A DNA stretch of 64,000 bases from Polyangium mundeleinium (GCF_028369105.1 NZ_JAQNDO010000001.1:4308501-4372500); one strand, 5' to 3'; positions 53,225 to 63,792 are shown, numbered from the stretch's first letter. Numbers and translations: made by a program. The notes: a model not told the origin generated them from the sequence alone.

Positions 53225-53735
53225 CTCCCGTCGAGCGGCGCGCGCCTTGTGCTCGCCTGCGTTGTCGTTCGAGACCAGCGGCGCCCGTTCGCGCCCCTCA
53301 TCGGCACGCCCGTGCGCTTGGCGCGAGGTTCGACCCTCGATGGCCCGTCGAGCGGCGCGCGCGCCGGCACGCCCGTGCGCTCGACGCGAGGCCCGACCCT
53401 CGACGGCCCGTCGAGCGGCGCGCCTCGTGCTCGCCTGCGTTGTACTTCGCGACCAGCCGCGCGCCGTGCGCCCCTCATCGGCACGCCGTTCGTGTCCAGC
53501 CGCGCGCCGTGCGCCCCTCATCGGCACGCCGTGCGCTCGACGCGAGGCCCGGCCCTCGATGGCCCGTCGAGCGGCGCACGCGCCTCGTGCTCGCCTGCGT
53601 TGTCGTTCGTGTCCAGCGGCGCGGGTGCGTGCGCCCCTCATCGGCACGCCCGCGCGCTCGACGCGAGGCCCGACCCTTGATGGCCCGTCGAGCGGCGCGC
53701 GCGCCTCGTGCTCGCCGGTGCTCCGTTCGGATGCC
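53225..53735. repeat. B-type array, diverged second copy
   Basis: GTCGAGCGGCGCGCGC starts recur at about 53229, 53349, 53409, 53566 and 53686. Units share the same order of motifs as the 119-bp array (GCTCGCCTGCGTTGTCGTTC, ATCGGCACGCC, GTGCGCTCGACG, CTCGATGGCCCGTC) but are shorter and more scrambled. It occupies the same place upstream of its GNAT-like gene. Confidence 0.75.
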
Positions 53736-53756
53736 CATCCTGGCGAGCGGGAAGGG

Positions 53757-53910
53757 TGTTCCGGGGGTTCGTTCATCCGTTCCGGAATCGTTCCGGAATC
53801 GTTCCGAACCCCCTCGAAAGGGGCCTTTCGGTGCGCTTGAAGGGGGGAGCCGCGAGGGGCGACCCCTGAAAATCCGCGGAAATCCAGGGGTCGCCTGCTA
53901 GGGCCTTCCT
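53757..53910. repeat. T element, copy 3
   Basis: Nearly identical to copy 2 over its whole length, including the CGTTCCGGAAT units, the CCCCTCGAAAGGGG hairpin, and the stem GGCGACCCCTG (53858-53868) / CAGGGGTCGCC (53885-53895). It terminates the second [gene, B array, T] cassette. Confidence 0.82.
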
Positions 53911-54090
53911 CTGGCCGAGAGGGGGACGCGAGGCGTCCCCCTCGGGACTAGAGGGGTGAATCGGCCGGGCTCTGCCTGGCCGAGAGGGGGACGCGAGGCG
54001 TCCCCCTCGGGACTAGAGGGGTGAATCGGCCGGGCTCTGCCTGGCCGAGAGGGGGACGCGAGGCGTCCCCCTCGGGAGAAAGGCCGAGCA
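53911..54090. repeat. 65-bp tandem hairpin repeat carrying the 32-bp direct repeat
   Basis: Starts at 53911, 53976 and 54041, period 65 bp. Each unit has the perfect 11-bp stem GAGGGGGACGC / GCGTCCCCCTC (3-nt loop) followed by the 32-bp segment (copies 53953-53984 and 54018-54049) that is also present at 14206-14237. No gene lies between the preceding GNAT-like gene and 54215. Confidence 0.8.
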
Positions 54091-54214
54091 CATCCCGGCT
54101 GTTGACGTCTGGGGCTCATCATGGTCATGCTGGCGACCAGCGTTGGGTTCGTTCGTTCGGCCCCGGCGCCCCTTGCTTTCTTTTCCGACACGCTACGACG
54201 CCGAGGCGAAAACG

Positions 54215-55861
54215 ATGGGTGGACGCTGGCACAAGTTGGGGGTCGCCCTCGTGGCGGTGGTGTGCTCGTCGGCTTGCGCGACGGGTGTGGTCGACGAGAG
54301 CTCGGGCGGCAGCGAGAGCAGCGGCACCGGCGGCACCGGCGGCACCGGCGGCGTGCCCTCGACGGGCGGCGCAGGCGGCGAGGGCGGCGAGGGCGGCGTG
54401 ACCGGAGACGGCGGCGCGGGCGCCATGGGCGGCGCGGGCGGCGCGGGCGGCGCGGGCAGCGCGAGCAGCTCGGGCACGGGCGGCAATCCGAACTGCGGCA
54501 ATGGCGTGATCGATCCGGGCGAGCAATGCGACAGCGCCGATTTCGGCGGCAAGACGTGCGCGAGCATCGGCCTCGGCTCGGGCGACCTCCTGTGCAACCC
54601 GTTCTGCGGCATCGTCGCGAGCGGCTGCGTCCCCAAGGAAGCTTGCAACGATTTCAAGGACAACGATCTGGATGGCCTGCTCGATTGCGCCGATGACACG
54701 TGCTTCATGGAAGCCGCGTGCCTCGACTCGTGCTTCGCGCCGAAATCGCTCCCCGTCCCCGGCGGGTTCAGCGGCGACGCCTCGGGCCGCCCGAACCTCG
54801 AATCCGCGTCCTGCTCGCCCGTGAGCGGCCCCGAGGCCATCTTCGAGATTCTGATCCCGCAGAACGGCACGTTCGTGGCCACGGTGAATAGCTGGGAGGC
54901 CGATTTCAGCGTCTCGCTCCGCACCACCTGCGGCGATCCCGCGAGCGAGATCGCTTGCGGCAACGACCCGAACCCCGATGGCGGCAAGGGCGACAAGGTC
55001 ACGCTCGAGGTCGTCCAGGGCCAGAAGCTCTACCTCGTCGTCGACGGCACCGCGGGCAGCGCTGGTTCCTTCGATCTCAACGTGGACATGCCTCCGCCCG
55101 AGAGCTTCTGCTACGATTTCTACGACGACGATCAGGACGGCTACGTCGATTGCGACGACGCCACCCAGTGCCAGGAGACCTTCGAATGCCAGCCGGGCGC
55201 CAACTTGCTCGGCCAGCCCTGCATCGTCCCCTCCGATTGCGCGGCGAACGCGAAGGATCCCGCGTGCCTCCAGGACTGGCTGGGGTTTCCCGACGGATAT
55301 TGCACCGAGTGGTGTGATCTCGCCGCGCAGGACTGCCCGGGCGACGGTCATTGCGCCGACCTCGGCTTCGGCAGCGTGCACGGCATCTGCCTCGACGGCT
55401 GCACGATCGACGCCGATTGCCGCGTCGGGTATGCCTGCGTCGACGAGGGATACCCGACGAAGGTCTGCCGGCAGGGGCCCGAGCAGAACTGCGCGAACTT
55501 CCAGGACGACGACAACGATCAGCTCAGCGATTGCGAGGACCCGAGCTGCCAGGCCACGCCGGCCTGCAAGCCCGGCTCGAAGGCCGCCGGCCAGCCCTGC
55601 ACGAAATCGAACGAGTGTTACGCCGGGCAAAACGATCCCATCTGCCTCCACCAGGACTGGTTCGGCGCGCCCGGCGGCTACTGCTCCGAGTACTGCAACT
55701 TCATGGACGATTGCGGGCCCGGAGCGATCTGCGCGAGCTGGTTCTTCTTCCCGAGCGGCGCCGGCACCTGCATGCGCACCTGCCAGACCGACGCCCAGTG
55801 CCGCCCGGGGTACACCTGCGCGGATAGCGGCCTCAGCGAAAAATTCTGCATAGCTTTTTGA
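54215..55861 (+). CDS. MopE-like Cys-rich lipoprotein
   Basis: 548 residues from the ATG at 54215, preceded by GAGG. The signal peptide ends at SSAC (C21). Long GGTGG-type glycine linkers follow, then Cys-rich segments with acidic Ca2+-binding-like loops: CNDFKDNDLDGLLDCADDTC, CYDFYDDDQDGYVDC, CANFQDDDNDQLSDCEDPSC. These resemble MopE/Cys-rich repeat proteins of myxobacteria. Expected location is the outer surface. It is followed 14 bp later by another envelope lipoprotein. Confidence 0.8.
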   Translation: MGGRWHKLGVALVAVVCSSACATGVVDESSGGSESSGTGGTGGTGGVPSTGGAGGEGGEGGVTGDGGAGAMGGAGGAGGAGSASSSGTGGNPNCGNGVIDPGEQCDSADFGGKTCASIGLGSGDLLCNPFCGIVASGCVPKEACNDFKDNDLDGLLDCADDTCFMEAACLDSCFAPKSLPVPGGFSGDASGRPNLESASCSPVSGPEAIFEILIPQNGTFVATVNSWEADFSVSLRTTCGDPASEIACGNDPNPDGGKGDKVTLEVVQGQKLYLVVDGTAGSAGSFDLNVDMPPPESFCYDFYDDDQDGYVDCDDATQCQETFECQPGANLLGQPCIVPSDCAANAKDPACLQDWLGFPDGYCTEWCDLAAQDCPGDGHCADLGFGSVHGICLDGCTIDADCRVGYACVDEGYPTKVCRQGPEQNCANFQDDDNDQLSDCEDPSCQATPACKPGSKAAGQPCTKSNECYAGQNDPICLHQDWFGAPGGYCSEYCNFMDDCGPGAICASWFFFPSGAGTCMRTCQTDAQCRPGYTCADSGLSEKFCIAF

Positions 55862-55875
55862 CTTAGGAGCTCGTC

Positions 55876-57225
55876 ATGCGCGAACGAATGCGTCTCTTCG
55901 ACACGGCCCCTCGGCGCGTCGCCCTCGCGGCGCTCGCCGTCGCGCTCCTCGCGCCCCTCGCGCCCGCCGCGTGCGCGGCGAACGGCGGCGGCACGGGGTT
56001 CGACGGGGACGGCGGCGCGGGCAACGGCAACCCGGGCCAGGGCGGCGCGGGCCACGGCGGCACGGGCATGGGCGGCGACGATCTCGGCTTCGACGCCGGA
56101 AACCAGGGCGGCGCGGGCGGCGAAGGAGGGATCATCAACTGCGATCCCAAGGGCACGGAGGACGACGTCGACGGCGACGGCTTCACCGAGGCCGAGGGCG
56201 ATTGCAACGATTGCGACAAGAACCGCAACCCGAACGCCGTCGAGGTGCCTACCGAGCCCGGCAAGGAGGCGTTCGACGAGAACTGCGACGGCGCCATCGA
56301 CGAGGTGGTCGTCTCCCTTTGTGACGACACGCTCGTCCTCGACAGCATGGATCCCCTCGACGGCGTCCGCGCCGTCGATCTCTGCAAGGTCTCCCAGGGC
56401 TTCGGCGATTGGGGGGTGGTCTCGGCGCAATGGACCATGGCCGACGGCTCGCCGCCCCCGCTCGGGAACGAAGTGAACTTCCACCTCGGCCACGGCCTGC
56501 TCAGCGGGTTCGGCCCGAACATCACGACCCGCAAGGGCGCCCGCGTGCTCGCGCTCTCCAGCGGCACCGCCCGCCAGCCCACGGATCCCGGGTATCAATC
56601 GGTCGAGGGCTTCGACAAGCTCTACATGGGCAACCACCCGCAGGGCTTCCCCAAGGAGTCACCCGCGTGCCCCGGCACGAGCACCGGCGAGCCGCACGAC
56701 GTCGCCGGGCTCGAAGCCGTGATCCGGGTGCCCTCGAACGCCTATGGCTTCTCGTTCGACTTCAACTTCTACACCTACGAGTGGCCGAACTACATCTGCA
56801 GCCAATTCAACGATTTCTTCGTCGCGTTGCTCACGCCGATCCCGCCCGGGCAGAGCGACGGCAACGTCTCCTTCGACAGCCAGGGCAACCCCGTCAGCGT
56901 CAACAACTCGCTCCTCGAGGTCTGCGGTTGTCTGGGCAACCCGCCCAATCCCTGCCTCGCGGGCGACAAGATCTTCCAGTGCAGCCTCGGCAACGTCGAC
57001 CTCATCGGGACCGGGTTCGGCTTTGACGGTGGCGACGGAATGGACCACGCCTCGACCGGCTGGCTGAAGACGCAGGCCCCCGTCAAGCCTGGCGACCAGA
57101 TCACCCTCCGGTTCGCCGTCTACGACTCGGGCGACGGCGGCCTCGACACGACGACCCTCATCGACAACTGGCAGTGGATCGCCAAGCCCGGCACGACCGT
57201 CGGGACGGCGCCCATCCCCAAGTAA
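55876..57225 (+). CDS. Lipoprotein with MopE-like and choice-of-anchor L-like regions
   Basis: 449 residues; ATG at 55876 with TTAGGAG upstream. The signal peptide ends at AAC (C33). Glycine-rich linker, then a Ca2+-loop-like segment (DVDGDGFTEAEGDCNDCDKN), then a beta-sandwich stretch (GLEAVIRVPSNAYGFSFDFN, FYTYEWPNYICSQFNDFFVA) typical of the choice-of-anchor L family. It probably follows the MopE-like gene in the same transcript. Confidence 0.75.
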   Translation: MRERMRLFDTAPRRVALAALAVALLAPLAPAACAANGGGTGFDGDGGAGNGNPGQGGAGHGGTGMGGDDLGFDAGNQGGAGGEGGIINCDPKGTEDDVDGDGFTEAEGDCNDCDKNRNPNAVEVPTEPGKEAFDENCDGAIDEVVVSLCDDTLVLDSMDPLDGVRAVDLCKVSQGFGDWGVVSAQWTMADGSPPPLGNEVNFHLGHGLLSGFGPNITTRKGARVLALSSGTARQPTDPGYQSVEGFDKLYMGNHPQGFPKESPACPGTSTGEPHDVAGLEAVIRVPSNAYGFSFDFNFYTYEWPNYICSQFNDFFVALLTPIPPGQSDGNVSFDSQGNPVSVNNSLLEVCGCLGNPPNPCLAGDKIFQCSLGNVDLIGTGFGFDGGDGMDHASTGWLKTQAPVKPGDQITLRFAVYDSGDGGLDTTTLIDNWQWIAKPGTTVGTAPIPK

Positions 57226-57297
57226 AACGAGAGACGAACGGCTGGCGCACGGTTGGGCCTCCCACGCGGCGGTCCTTCGCGCTACCATCCCCGGTTG

Positions 57298-58431
<1,134 letters not shown>

Positions 58432-58432
58432 T

Positions 58433-59629
58433 TCAGGGTTTTTTCGCCCCGTCCGCCTTGGCCTTGTCACCCTCGGGCGCCTTGGCCTTGTCGGCGTCCG
58501 GCGCCTTCGCCTTCTCGTCGGCCGTCTTGCCCGCCTTGTCGGCGAGGTCCTTCGCGCGCCGCTTCACGAACACGTCCGGATCCTCTTGCATCGCCACGAG
58601 CAGCTTCTTGCCGTCGGGATCCTTCTCCGCGACGAGCTCGAGCGCCCTGCCGCGCGCCATTCCGCTGTTCGTGCGGGTCTCGAGGATCGCGCGCGCCACG
58701 GCGAGCGCACGCTTCTTTTGCGCGTCCGACGCCCCCGGTTGCCGGTGCAGGTAAAACAGCGCCGACGCCATCTGCGTCGACTTGATCGTCCCCTCCTTTG
58801 CGCGCTTCTCGATCTTGTCGAGCAGCGGATCCCACTCCGCCTTGCACCCGCCGCCTTGCGGGTAGAACGAGCACAGGTAGGCCGCTTCGCCTGACACGTC
58901 GTCGGCCGCGTCGTCGACGAACCCGAGCCACATCTTGCACGAATCTGCAGCGCGGCTCGGTGGCGTCCCCGTCCAGAAGGCCGACATCGCGGCCTTGCGC
59001 ACGACCACGTCCTTGTCGTTCGTCGCGATGTCCTTCACGAAGTCGTAGAGCGTCTCGCCGTTCGAGAAGAGCATCCGCGCGAGCAGGCTCGTGCGCATCT
59101 GCTGCACCGGGTGGCCCTTCGCCATCGTCTTGATCCGCTCGCCGAGCCCGGTGTCCGCGTGCTTGATCCCGCCGACGACCCCGCCGAGCTCCTGCGCCAC
59201 GGTCTTGCTCGCCTCGCCCTCGGCCACCACGAGGATCCGCTCCGCGAGCGCCTTGTCGTTGCGGAAGGCTTTTCCGCGCTGCGAGAGCGCGCGGCTGCCG
59301 AGCCAGCGCACCTGCTCGTTCGGATCCTCCAGGAAGCTCACGAACGTCGCATCGGCCTTCCCCTCGCGGATGAGCTCGCTCTCGATGAGCGCCTTCATCT
59401 CGGGGCACATCGAGTCGAACCCGTAGGTGCCCCACTTGCACCCGAGCGCCTTCTTCGCGAGCTCGACCACGGCGGCGTCGTTCCCGGCGGCCTCGATCCC
59501 CTTGGCGCTCGGTTTCGCCTCCGTGGGCGCCGCGGATCCGGCCGGATCCGGCCCCGACGACCCTTTGCTGCACCCGAGCCCGAGCCCTGCGAGGAGCGCG
59601 ATCGCGGCGATCACGCGCGTGCGAACCAT
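58433..59629 (-). CDS. HEAT-like lipoprotein
   Basis: 398 residues. Of two start codons (59635, 59629) the second has better spacing to AGGAGG. The signal peptide ends at LGLGC (C20). Alpha-helical repeats (NEQVRWLGSRALSQRGKAFR, VVVRKAAMSAFWTGTPPSRA) resemble HEAT repeats, followed by a Lys/Ala/Asp-rich tail. It converges on the kinase gene with one base between the stop codons. Role unknown. Confidence 0.75.
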   Translation of the reverse strand: MVRTRVIAAIALLAGLGLGCSKGSSGPDPAGSAAPTEAKPSAKGIEAAGNDAAVVELAKKALGCKWGTYGFDSMCPEMKALIESELIREGKADATFVSFLEDPNEQVRWLGSRALSQRGKAFRNDKALAERILVVAEGEASKTVAQELGGVVGGIKHADTGLGERIKTMAKGHPVQQMRTSLLARMLFSNGETLYDFVKDIATNDKDVVVRKAAMSAFWTGTPPSRAADSCKMWLGFVDDAADDVSGEAAYLCSFYPQGGGCKAEWDPLLDKIEKRAKEGTIKSTQMASALFYLHRQPGASDAQKKRALAVARAILETRTNSGMARGRALELVAEKDPDGKKLLVAMQEDPDVFVKRRAKDLADKAGKTADEKAKAPDADKAKAPEGDKAKADGAKKP

Positions 59630-59679
59630 GTTCATGCCCCCTCCTTACCGCATTTTCGGTGGAGCGTGGGCGAGCGCGC

Positions 59680-59961
59680 TCAGGCCGCGGCCACCTTCTG
59701 CGCGACCTGCTTCGGCCGGCGGATCGGGGGCAGCTCCCGCGTGAGCAGCGCCGATCCGATCGCGAACCCTGCCAGCGAGAGGCGTAGCCGCAGCGCGTCC
59801 ACGAGCCCTTCCTGATGGAGCGCGCTCACGGTCTTGCGCACGTCACCGCGGCGCACCTTGATGGCGATCGAGAGCGTCTCGAGGTCCATGGTGCGGCCCT
59901 CGGTCTGGGCCTCGGCGAGGGCACGGAGGATGTAGGGCGCGATGTCCTTGGGCGTCATCAT
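59680..59961 (-). CDS. Small winged-helix-like DNA-binding protein
   Basis: 93 residues with a double ATG at 59956-59961. DLETLSIAIKVRRGDVRKTV then SALHQEGLVDALRLRLSLAG fits a winged HTH in which the recognition helix is RRGDVRKTVSALHQEG. It may be a MarR/ArsR-like regulator fragment; family not recognised further. Confidence 0.6.
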   Translation of the reverse strand: MMTPKDIAPYILRALAEAQTEGRTMDLETLSIAIKVRRGDVRKTVSALHQEGLVDALRLRLSLAGFAIGSALLTRELPPIRRPKQVAQKVAAA

Positions 59962-60167
59962 GATGAGGGCACCCTACCCCCTGTGCTGAACGTGTGCACA
60001 GTTTGTGGAGATGATTTTTTGTTCAGTCCTTCGTGGTGGCCTGCGTCACGAACCCTGAACCTCTGTCCCATGTTGCGTGACGCGAGGGGAGGGCATTCCG
60101 TGATATCCTCGGCGCTCCCTTTTCGCATGCGCTCTTTTGGGGGCTCTTGCACACTGGAGGACTTCGC

Positions 60168-61901
60168 ATGAAATCGAATCGCTTGTGGGGACCAAAGCTC
60201 GCCGCATTCTCGTTCCTGGCGCTGACCGGTCTCGTGGCCTGTGGAGGCGACGAAGGAGGATCTGGCGGATCGGGCGCGAGCGGCGGATCCGGGGGCCAGG
60301 CGGGCGCGGGCGGGGAAGGCGGCGCGGGCGGCGGCGGCGGGATGGGAGGCGAGGGCGGCGGCGGTGGCGGCGGGATGGGCGGCGAGGGCGGCGCGGGTGG
60401 AATGGGCGGCGCCGGCGGCGCGGGCGGCGGCGGCATGAGCGGGTTTGCGGCGATCGTGATGCCGTCGAGCCGCGTCGTGCTGGAGGCCGACAATGGCGGC
60501 GCGCTCTCGGCCGGCTGCGGCGTGCAAAAAGACGGAATGGCGTACGGCGGCTCGTTCACCTCGACGGTCACCGTCTCGCCGCAGGCGGGCGTCGTCGAGA
60601 GCGCGGGCAAGTACACGTTCGCCGAGGCGGGCATCTTCACGGTGGGATGCGAGGTCGTCGTCGAGGGACAAACCGTCACGGCCGAGACGCAGGTCTCCGT
60701 GCTCAACGAGGCCATCGCGCCGCTGCTCGCGAAGGCGGGCGCGGGCCTCGCGGGTGTGCAGAATGGCGTGCACGCCGTGATGGCAGCGAACGGCGGCTCC
60801 GATCAAGCGCTGAAGGACGCGGTCCTCGCCCTCGACGCGAGCCTCGTCGACCTCGACCCGCTCCATTACACCGAGCTCGCCGACGTCCTGCGCAAGATCC
60901 CCGGCGATTATCCCACGACCGCCGAGCTCACGGCGGTGGGCGTCACGAAGAACGCGGACGACGATGCCCTCGCGGCGGACATGGATGGTCTCGGGGCCGC
61001 GCTCGCCGAGCTCCGAACCACGATCGCCTCGATCGCTCCGAATGCGCCGAAGGCCGGCGACGAGGCGCTGCTCGCGACGAAGAGCGCGGCCGTCGATTCC
61101 GCCGTGCAAAAGCTCGCCGCGCTCGAACCCACGGCGCACGGCGTGATCGCGAATCGCGCGAAGTTTGCCGCGCTCGTCCGGGATCAGATTGCGCCCGCGG
61201 GCCGGTCCGTGGGGCAGCTCGTCAGCGCGACGGCCAAGGCCGAAGCTGCGCCCGTCTTCATGGCCAAGGCCCCGGGCGTGGGCGAGAAGCCCGGCGGTGG
61301 CGCGAGCCATTTCGGCTTCTTGAGCCTCACGCTCGGCATGTTCAACCAGAACATGCTCCAGATGCAGCTCATCAACAAGATGTACGGCAAGTACATCGAG
61401 GCCATCGACAAGAGCCTCAACAACCTCATCCTCATCCAGGCGATCGATTACCTCCTCCCGCCGAACCCGGAGGGGCCGGTCATCGAGATGATGTACGCGA
61501 GCTCGTCCACGAGTTTTTCGAAGGTCGGATACGACACCTGGGTCCACGGTCACGGCTTCAATTCGGACCCGAACTTCAACATCTTCATCATCATTGGCGA
61601 AGGCTGGCAGACGATCGTCGAGAGCGTCTTCACCGCCTGCGGGGTCGGCGACGCGAACACGCTGCCCGAGATGGTGGACACGGTCGAGCAATGCATCAAG
61701 GACGTGAAGGAAGCCGCGCAGAACAGCCTGCCGACGAACTCCATGGAGGTTGTCGAGCCGGGCTTGCTCGCCGAGCAGGACATCCACATGGGGCCGTTCC
61801 CGGAGGCCTGTTCGAGCGCGATTCCCCTGGCGATCGGCGTCATCCCCGTGAACCTCGCGACGGGCCGCGGCCCGGTGTACAAGTCGAACTGCATCAAGTG
61901 A
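60168..61901 (+). CDS. Gly-rich secreted lipoprotein of unknown function
   Basis: 577 residues from the ATG at 60168 with TGGAGG at good distance. The signal peptide ends at LVAC (C25), followed by about 70 residues of GGEGGAGG linker. The remaining 450 residues are unrecognised; helices such as GLGAALAELRTTIASIAPNA and HFGFLSLTLGMFNQNMLQMQ suggest a coiled region. The linker style is typical of Polyangiales envelope lipoproteins. Confidence 0.75.
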   Translation: MKSNRLWGPKLAAFSFLALTGLVACGGDEGGSGGSGASGGSGGQAGAGGEGGAGGGGGMGGEGGGGGGGMGGEGGAGGMGGAGGAGGGGMSGFAAIVMPSSRVVLEADNGGALSAGCGVQKDGMAYGGSFTSTVTVSPQAGVVESAGKYTFAEAGIFTVGCEVVVEGQTVTAETQVSVLNEAIAPLLAKAGAGLAGVQNGVHAVMAANGGSDQALKDAVLALDASLVDLDPLHYTELADVLRKIPGDYPTTAELTAVGVTKNADDDALAADMDGLGAALAELRTTIASIAPNAPKAGDEALLATKSAAVDSAVQKLAALEPTAHGVIANRAKFAALVRDQIAPAGRSVGQLVSATAKAEAAPVFMAKAPGVGEKPGGGASHFGFLSLTLGMFNQNMLQMQLINKMYGKYIEAIDKSLNNLILIQAIDYLLPPNPEGPVIEMMYASSSTSFSKVGYDTWVHGHGFNSDPNFNIFIIIGEGWQTIVESVFTACGVGDANTLPEMVDTVEQCIKDVKEAAQNSLPTNSMEVVEPGLLAEQDIHMGPFPEACSSAIPLAIGVIPVNLATGRGPVYKSNCIK

Positions 61902-62069
61902 CTTGAATGCATCAAGCCCGAGCGTCCGCGCCGCCCCGGCGACGTGGCGCTCGGTCCTCCGCCTCGTATTGCATCAACGAGCCGCGATTTTTACACCGCG
62001 ACGCAAACGTCCAAACCTCCCATTCCGCCCACTTCTGTGCGTCGTCGCTCCGTGGTAAAAGCATCTCCC

Positions 62070-63134
62070 ATGCGACGCACCTCTCTCGTTCTTGTCGGTG
62101 TGCTCTTTCTTCCCATCCTCGGTTGTTCGCTCGACACCAATGGCGCAATCCCGATCACCGGCGGGGGCGGCCAAGCAGGCAGCGGCGCGGGCGGAGGCGC
62201 GAGTTCGAGCAGCGGGAGCGCGAGTTCGAGCAGCGGGAGCGCGGGCGCAGGCGGCGTCGGCGGGATGGGCGGCGCTGGCGGGATAGGCGGCGTTGGTGGC
62301 GCTGGCGGAATGGGCGGCGTGGGCGGCGCCGGCGGAATGGGTGGCGCGGGCGGCCAGGGAGGCGTGGGCGGGGGCGGGCCGACGTGCCCCGTGGGCAGCA
62401 CGCCCATGGTGCTCGTCGAAGGGCCCGAGGGGCCCTACTGCATCGACGCGACCGAGGTCACGAGCCTGCAATATTCGTTGTGGCTCGCCACGTTGCCGGC
62501 GCCGAACACGCAAGATCCCTTGTGCGGCTGGAAAAACTCGTACATCCCGCGTTCGAGCGGCGCCAACTGCAACAACACCCATTACGATCCCATCACGAAG
62601 CCCAACCATCCGGTGGCTTGTGTCGACTGGTGCGACGCGCGCGCCTTCTGCGCGGGCGTGGGCAAGCGCCTTTGCGGCGCGTTCGGGGACCAACCGCTCG
62701 GTTATGACGAATTCAACGATTCCGCGAAGAGCGAGTGGACGTACGCCTGCTCCAACAAAGGGGAGAGGAACTTTCCGTACGGCGATGACTACGAAGAGAA
62801 AAGGTGCGTCGACGATCCCTTCGACGGCACCCTGAACGCCGGTAACGGCAATTCCGAGCCGGTCAAGGCCGCCACGAACTGCAAGGGCGGTAACGGCTTC
62901 TCGGGCCTCTTCGATATGTCCGGCAACGTATGGGAGTGGGAGGACGCATGCAAGCCCGCCGGAAACCCGGGGGATCCGAAAGACGATCAGTGCCGGGATC
63001 GGGGCGGCTCGTTCTGGGACCAGGAAAACCGGCTGTCTTGCACGTCTCTGTCGGTCGATCGCAGGCGAGACGTTTTCAACAAGAACCTCGGCATTCGCTG
63101 CTGCGCCGATCCCATCAACCTCGGCGTGCCCTGA
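62070..63134 (+). CDS. FGE/SUMF1-domain (sulfatase-modifying-factor-like) lipoprotein
   Basis: 354 residues from the ATG at 62070. The signal peptide ends at ILGC (C19), then a Gly/Ser linker of about 90 residues. The domain has the FGE order: IDATEVTSLQYSLWLA, PVACVDWCDARAFCAGVGKR, SEWTYACSN, FDMSGNVWEWEDAC, RGGSFWDQENR. Many such lipoproteins do not activate sulfatases but serve as surface binding modules. No sulfatase gene is nearby. Confidence 0.85.
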   Translation: MRRTSLVLVGVLFLPILGCSLDTNGAIPITGGGGQAGSGAGGGASSSSGSASSSSGSAGAGGVGGMGGAGGIGGVGGAGGMGGVGGAGGMGGAGGQGGVGGGGPTCPVGSTPMVLVEGPEGPYCIDATEVTSLQYSLWLATLPAPNTQDPLCGWKNSYIPRSSGANCNNTHYDPITKPNHPVACVDWCDARAFCAGVGKRLCGAFGDQPLGYDEFNDSAKSEWTYACSNKGERNFPYGDDYEEKRCVDDPFDGTLNAGNGNSEPVKAATNCKGGNGFSGLFDMSGNVWEWEDACKPAGNPGDPKDDQCRDRGGSFWDQENRLSCTSLSVDRRRDVFNKNLGIRCCADPINLGVP

Positions 63135-63209
63135 TTCGAAAGGATCAAGGGAAGCCTCGGAGGAGCGAATGGGGGCGCTCCACCGAGGTTTCCCTTGTTC
63201 CGTGATCGT

Positions 63210-63578
63210 TCAGGCCGCGGCCGTGAGCTTCGAGCGCAGGTAGCGGGAGACCTCGTCGAGCTCGTAGGGCTTCGGGACAAACCCGATCGCGCCGCACTCC
63301 GTCCGTTCGAGCTGGCGTTGCGAGAGCGGATACGCGCTCGTGAGAATGATGCGGGCCCGCGGGAAGCCGTGGCGGATCTCCCGGGCCAGATCCAGGCCGT
63401 TGAGCTCCGGGATCATGAGATCGACCATCACCACGTCGTACCCTTGCTTGTCGTCGAGGTGGTCTTTGACCTCCTGGGCAGACGTTGCGAGGGCGACCCG
63501 GTAACCTTCGAGGCGCAATGCCAGCGAAAGAGAACGGCGCTGTGTACTTTCGCTGTCCACGATGAGCACGCTGGGCAT
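63210..63578 (-). CDS. CheY-like response-regulator receiver
   Basis: 122 residues, receiver domain only. D53 in VVMVDLMIPELNG is the phosphoacceptor, K103 in FVPKPYE and T80/S81 in ILTSAYP complete the site. The first acidic pocket is D8-S9-E10 instead of the usual D-D. A strong GGGAGGTGA ribosome binding site precedes the ATG. No histidine kinase is adjacent. Confidence 0.88.
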   Translation of the reverse strand: MPSVLIVDSESTQRRSLSLALRLEGYRVALATSAQEVKDHLDDKQGYDVVMVDLMIPELNGLDLAREIRHGFPRARIILTSAYPLSQRQLERTECGAIGFVPKPYELDEVSRYLRSKLTAAA

Positions 63579-63792
63579 GTCTCACCTCCCTCCCGTCGGG
63601 CTCGAAAAAGGAACGAGGGACGTACTAGCAAAGGCCGGGCCAAGATCCTCTGCGCCGTAGGAGGGGGCGGATCCCGGGCATTTCGGGGGGGTAGAACGGT
63701 TGACCAGGGTAGGATGGGGACGGACGCGTTTCACCCTTGAAATCCTGGGCCACCTTCCGGTTTTCGTCTTCGCGATCCAGGGCGCTGGATCT

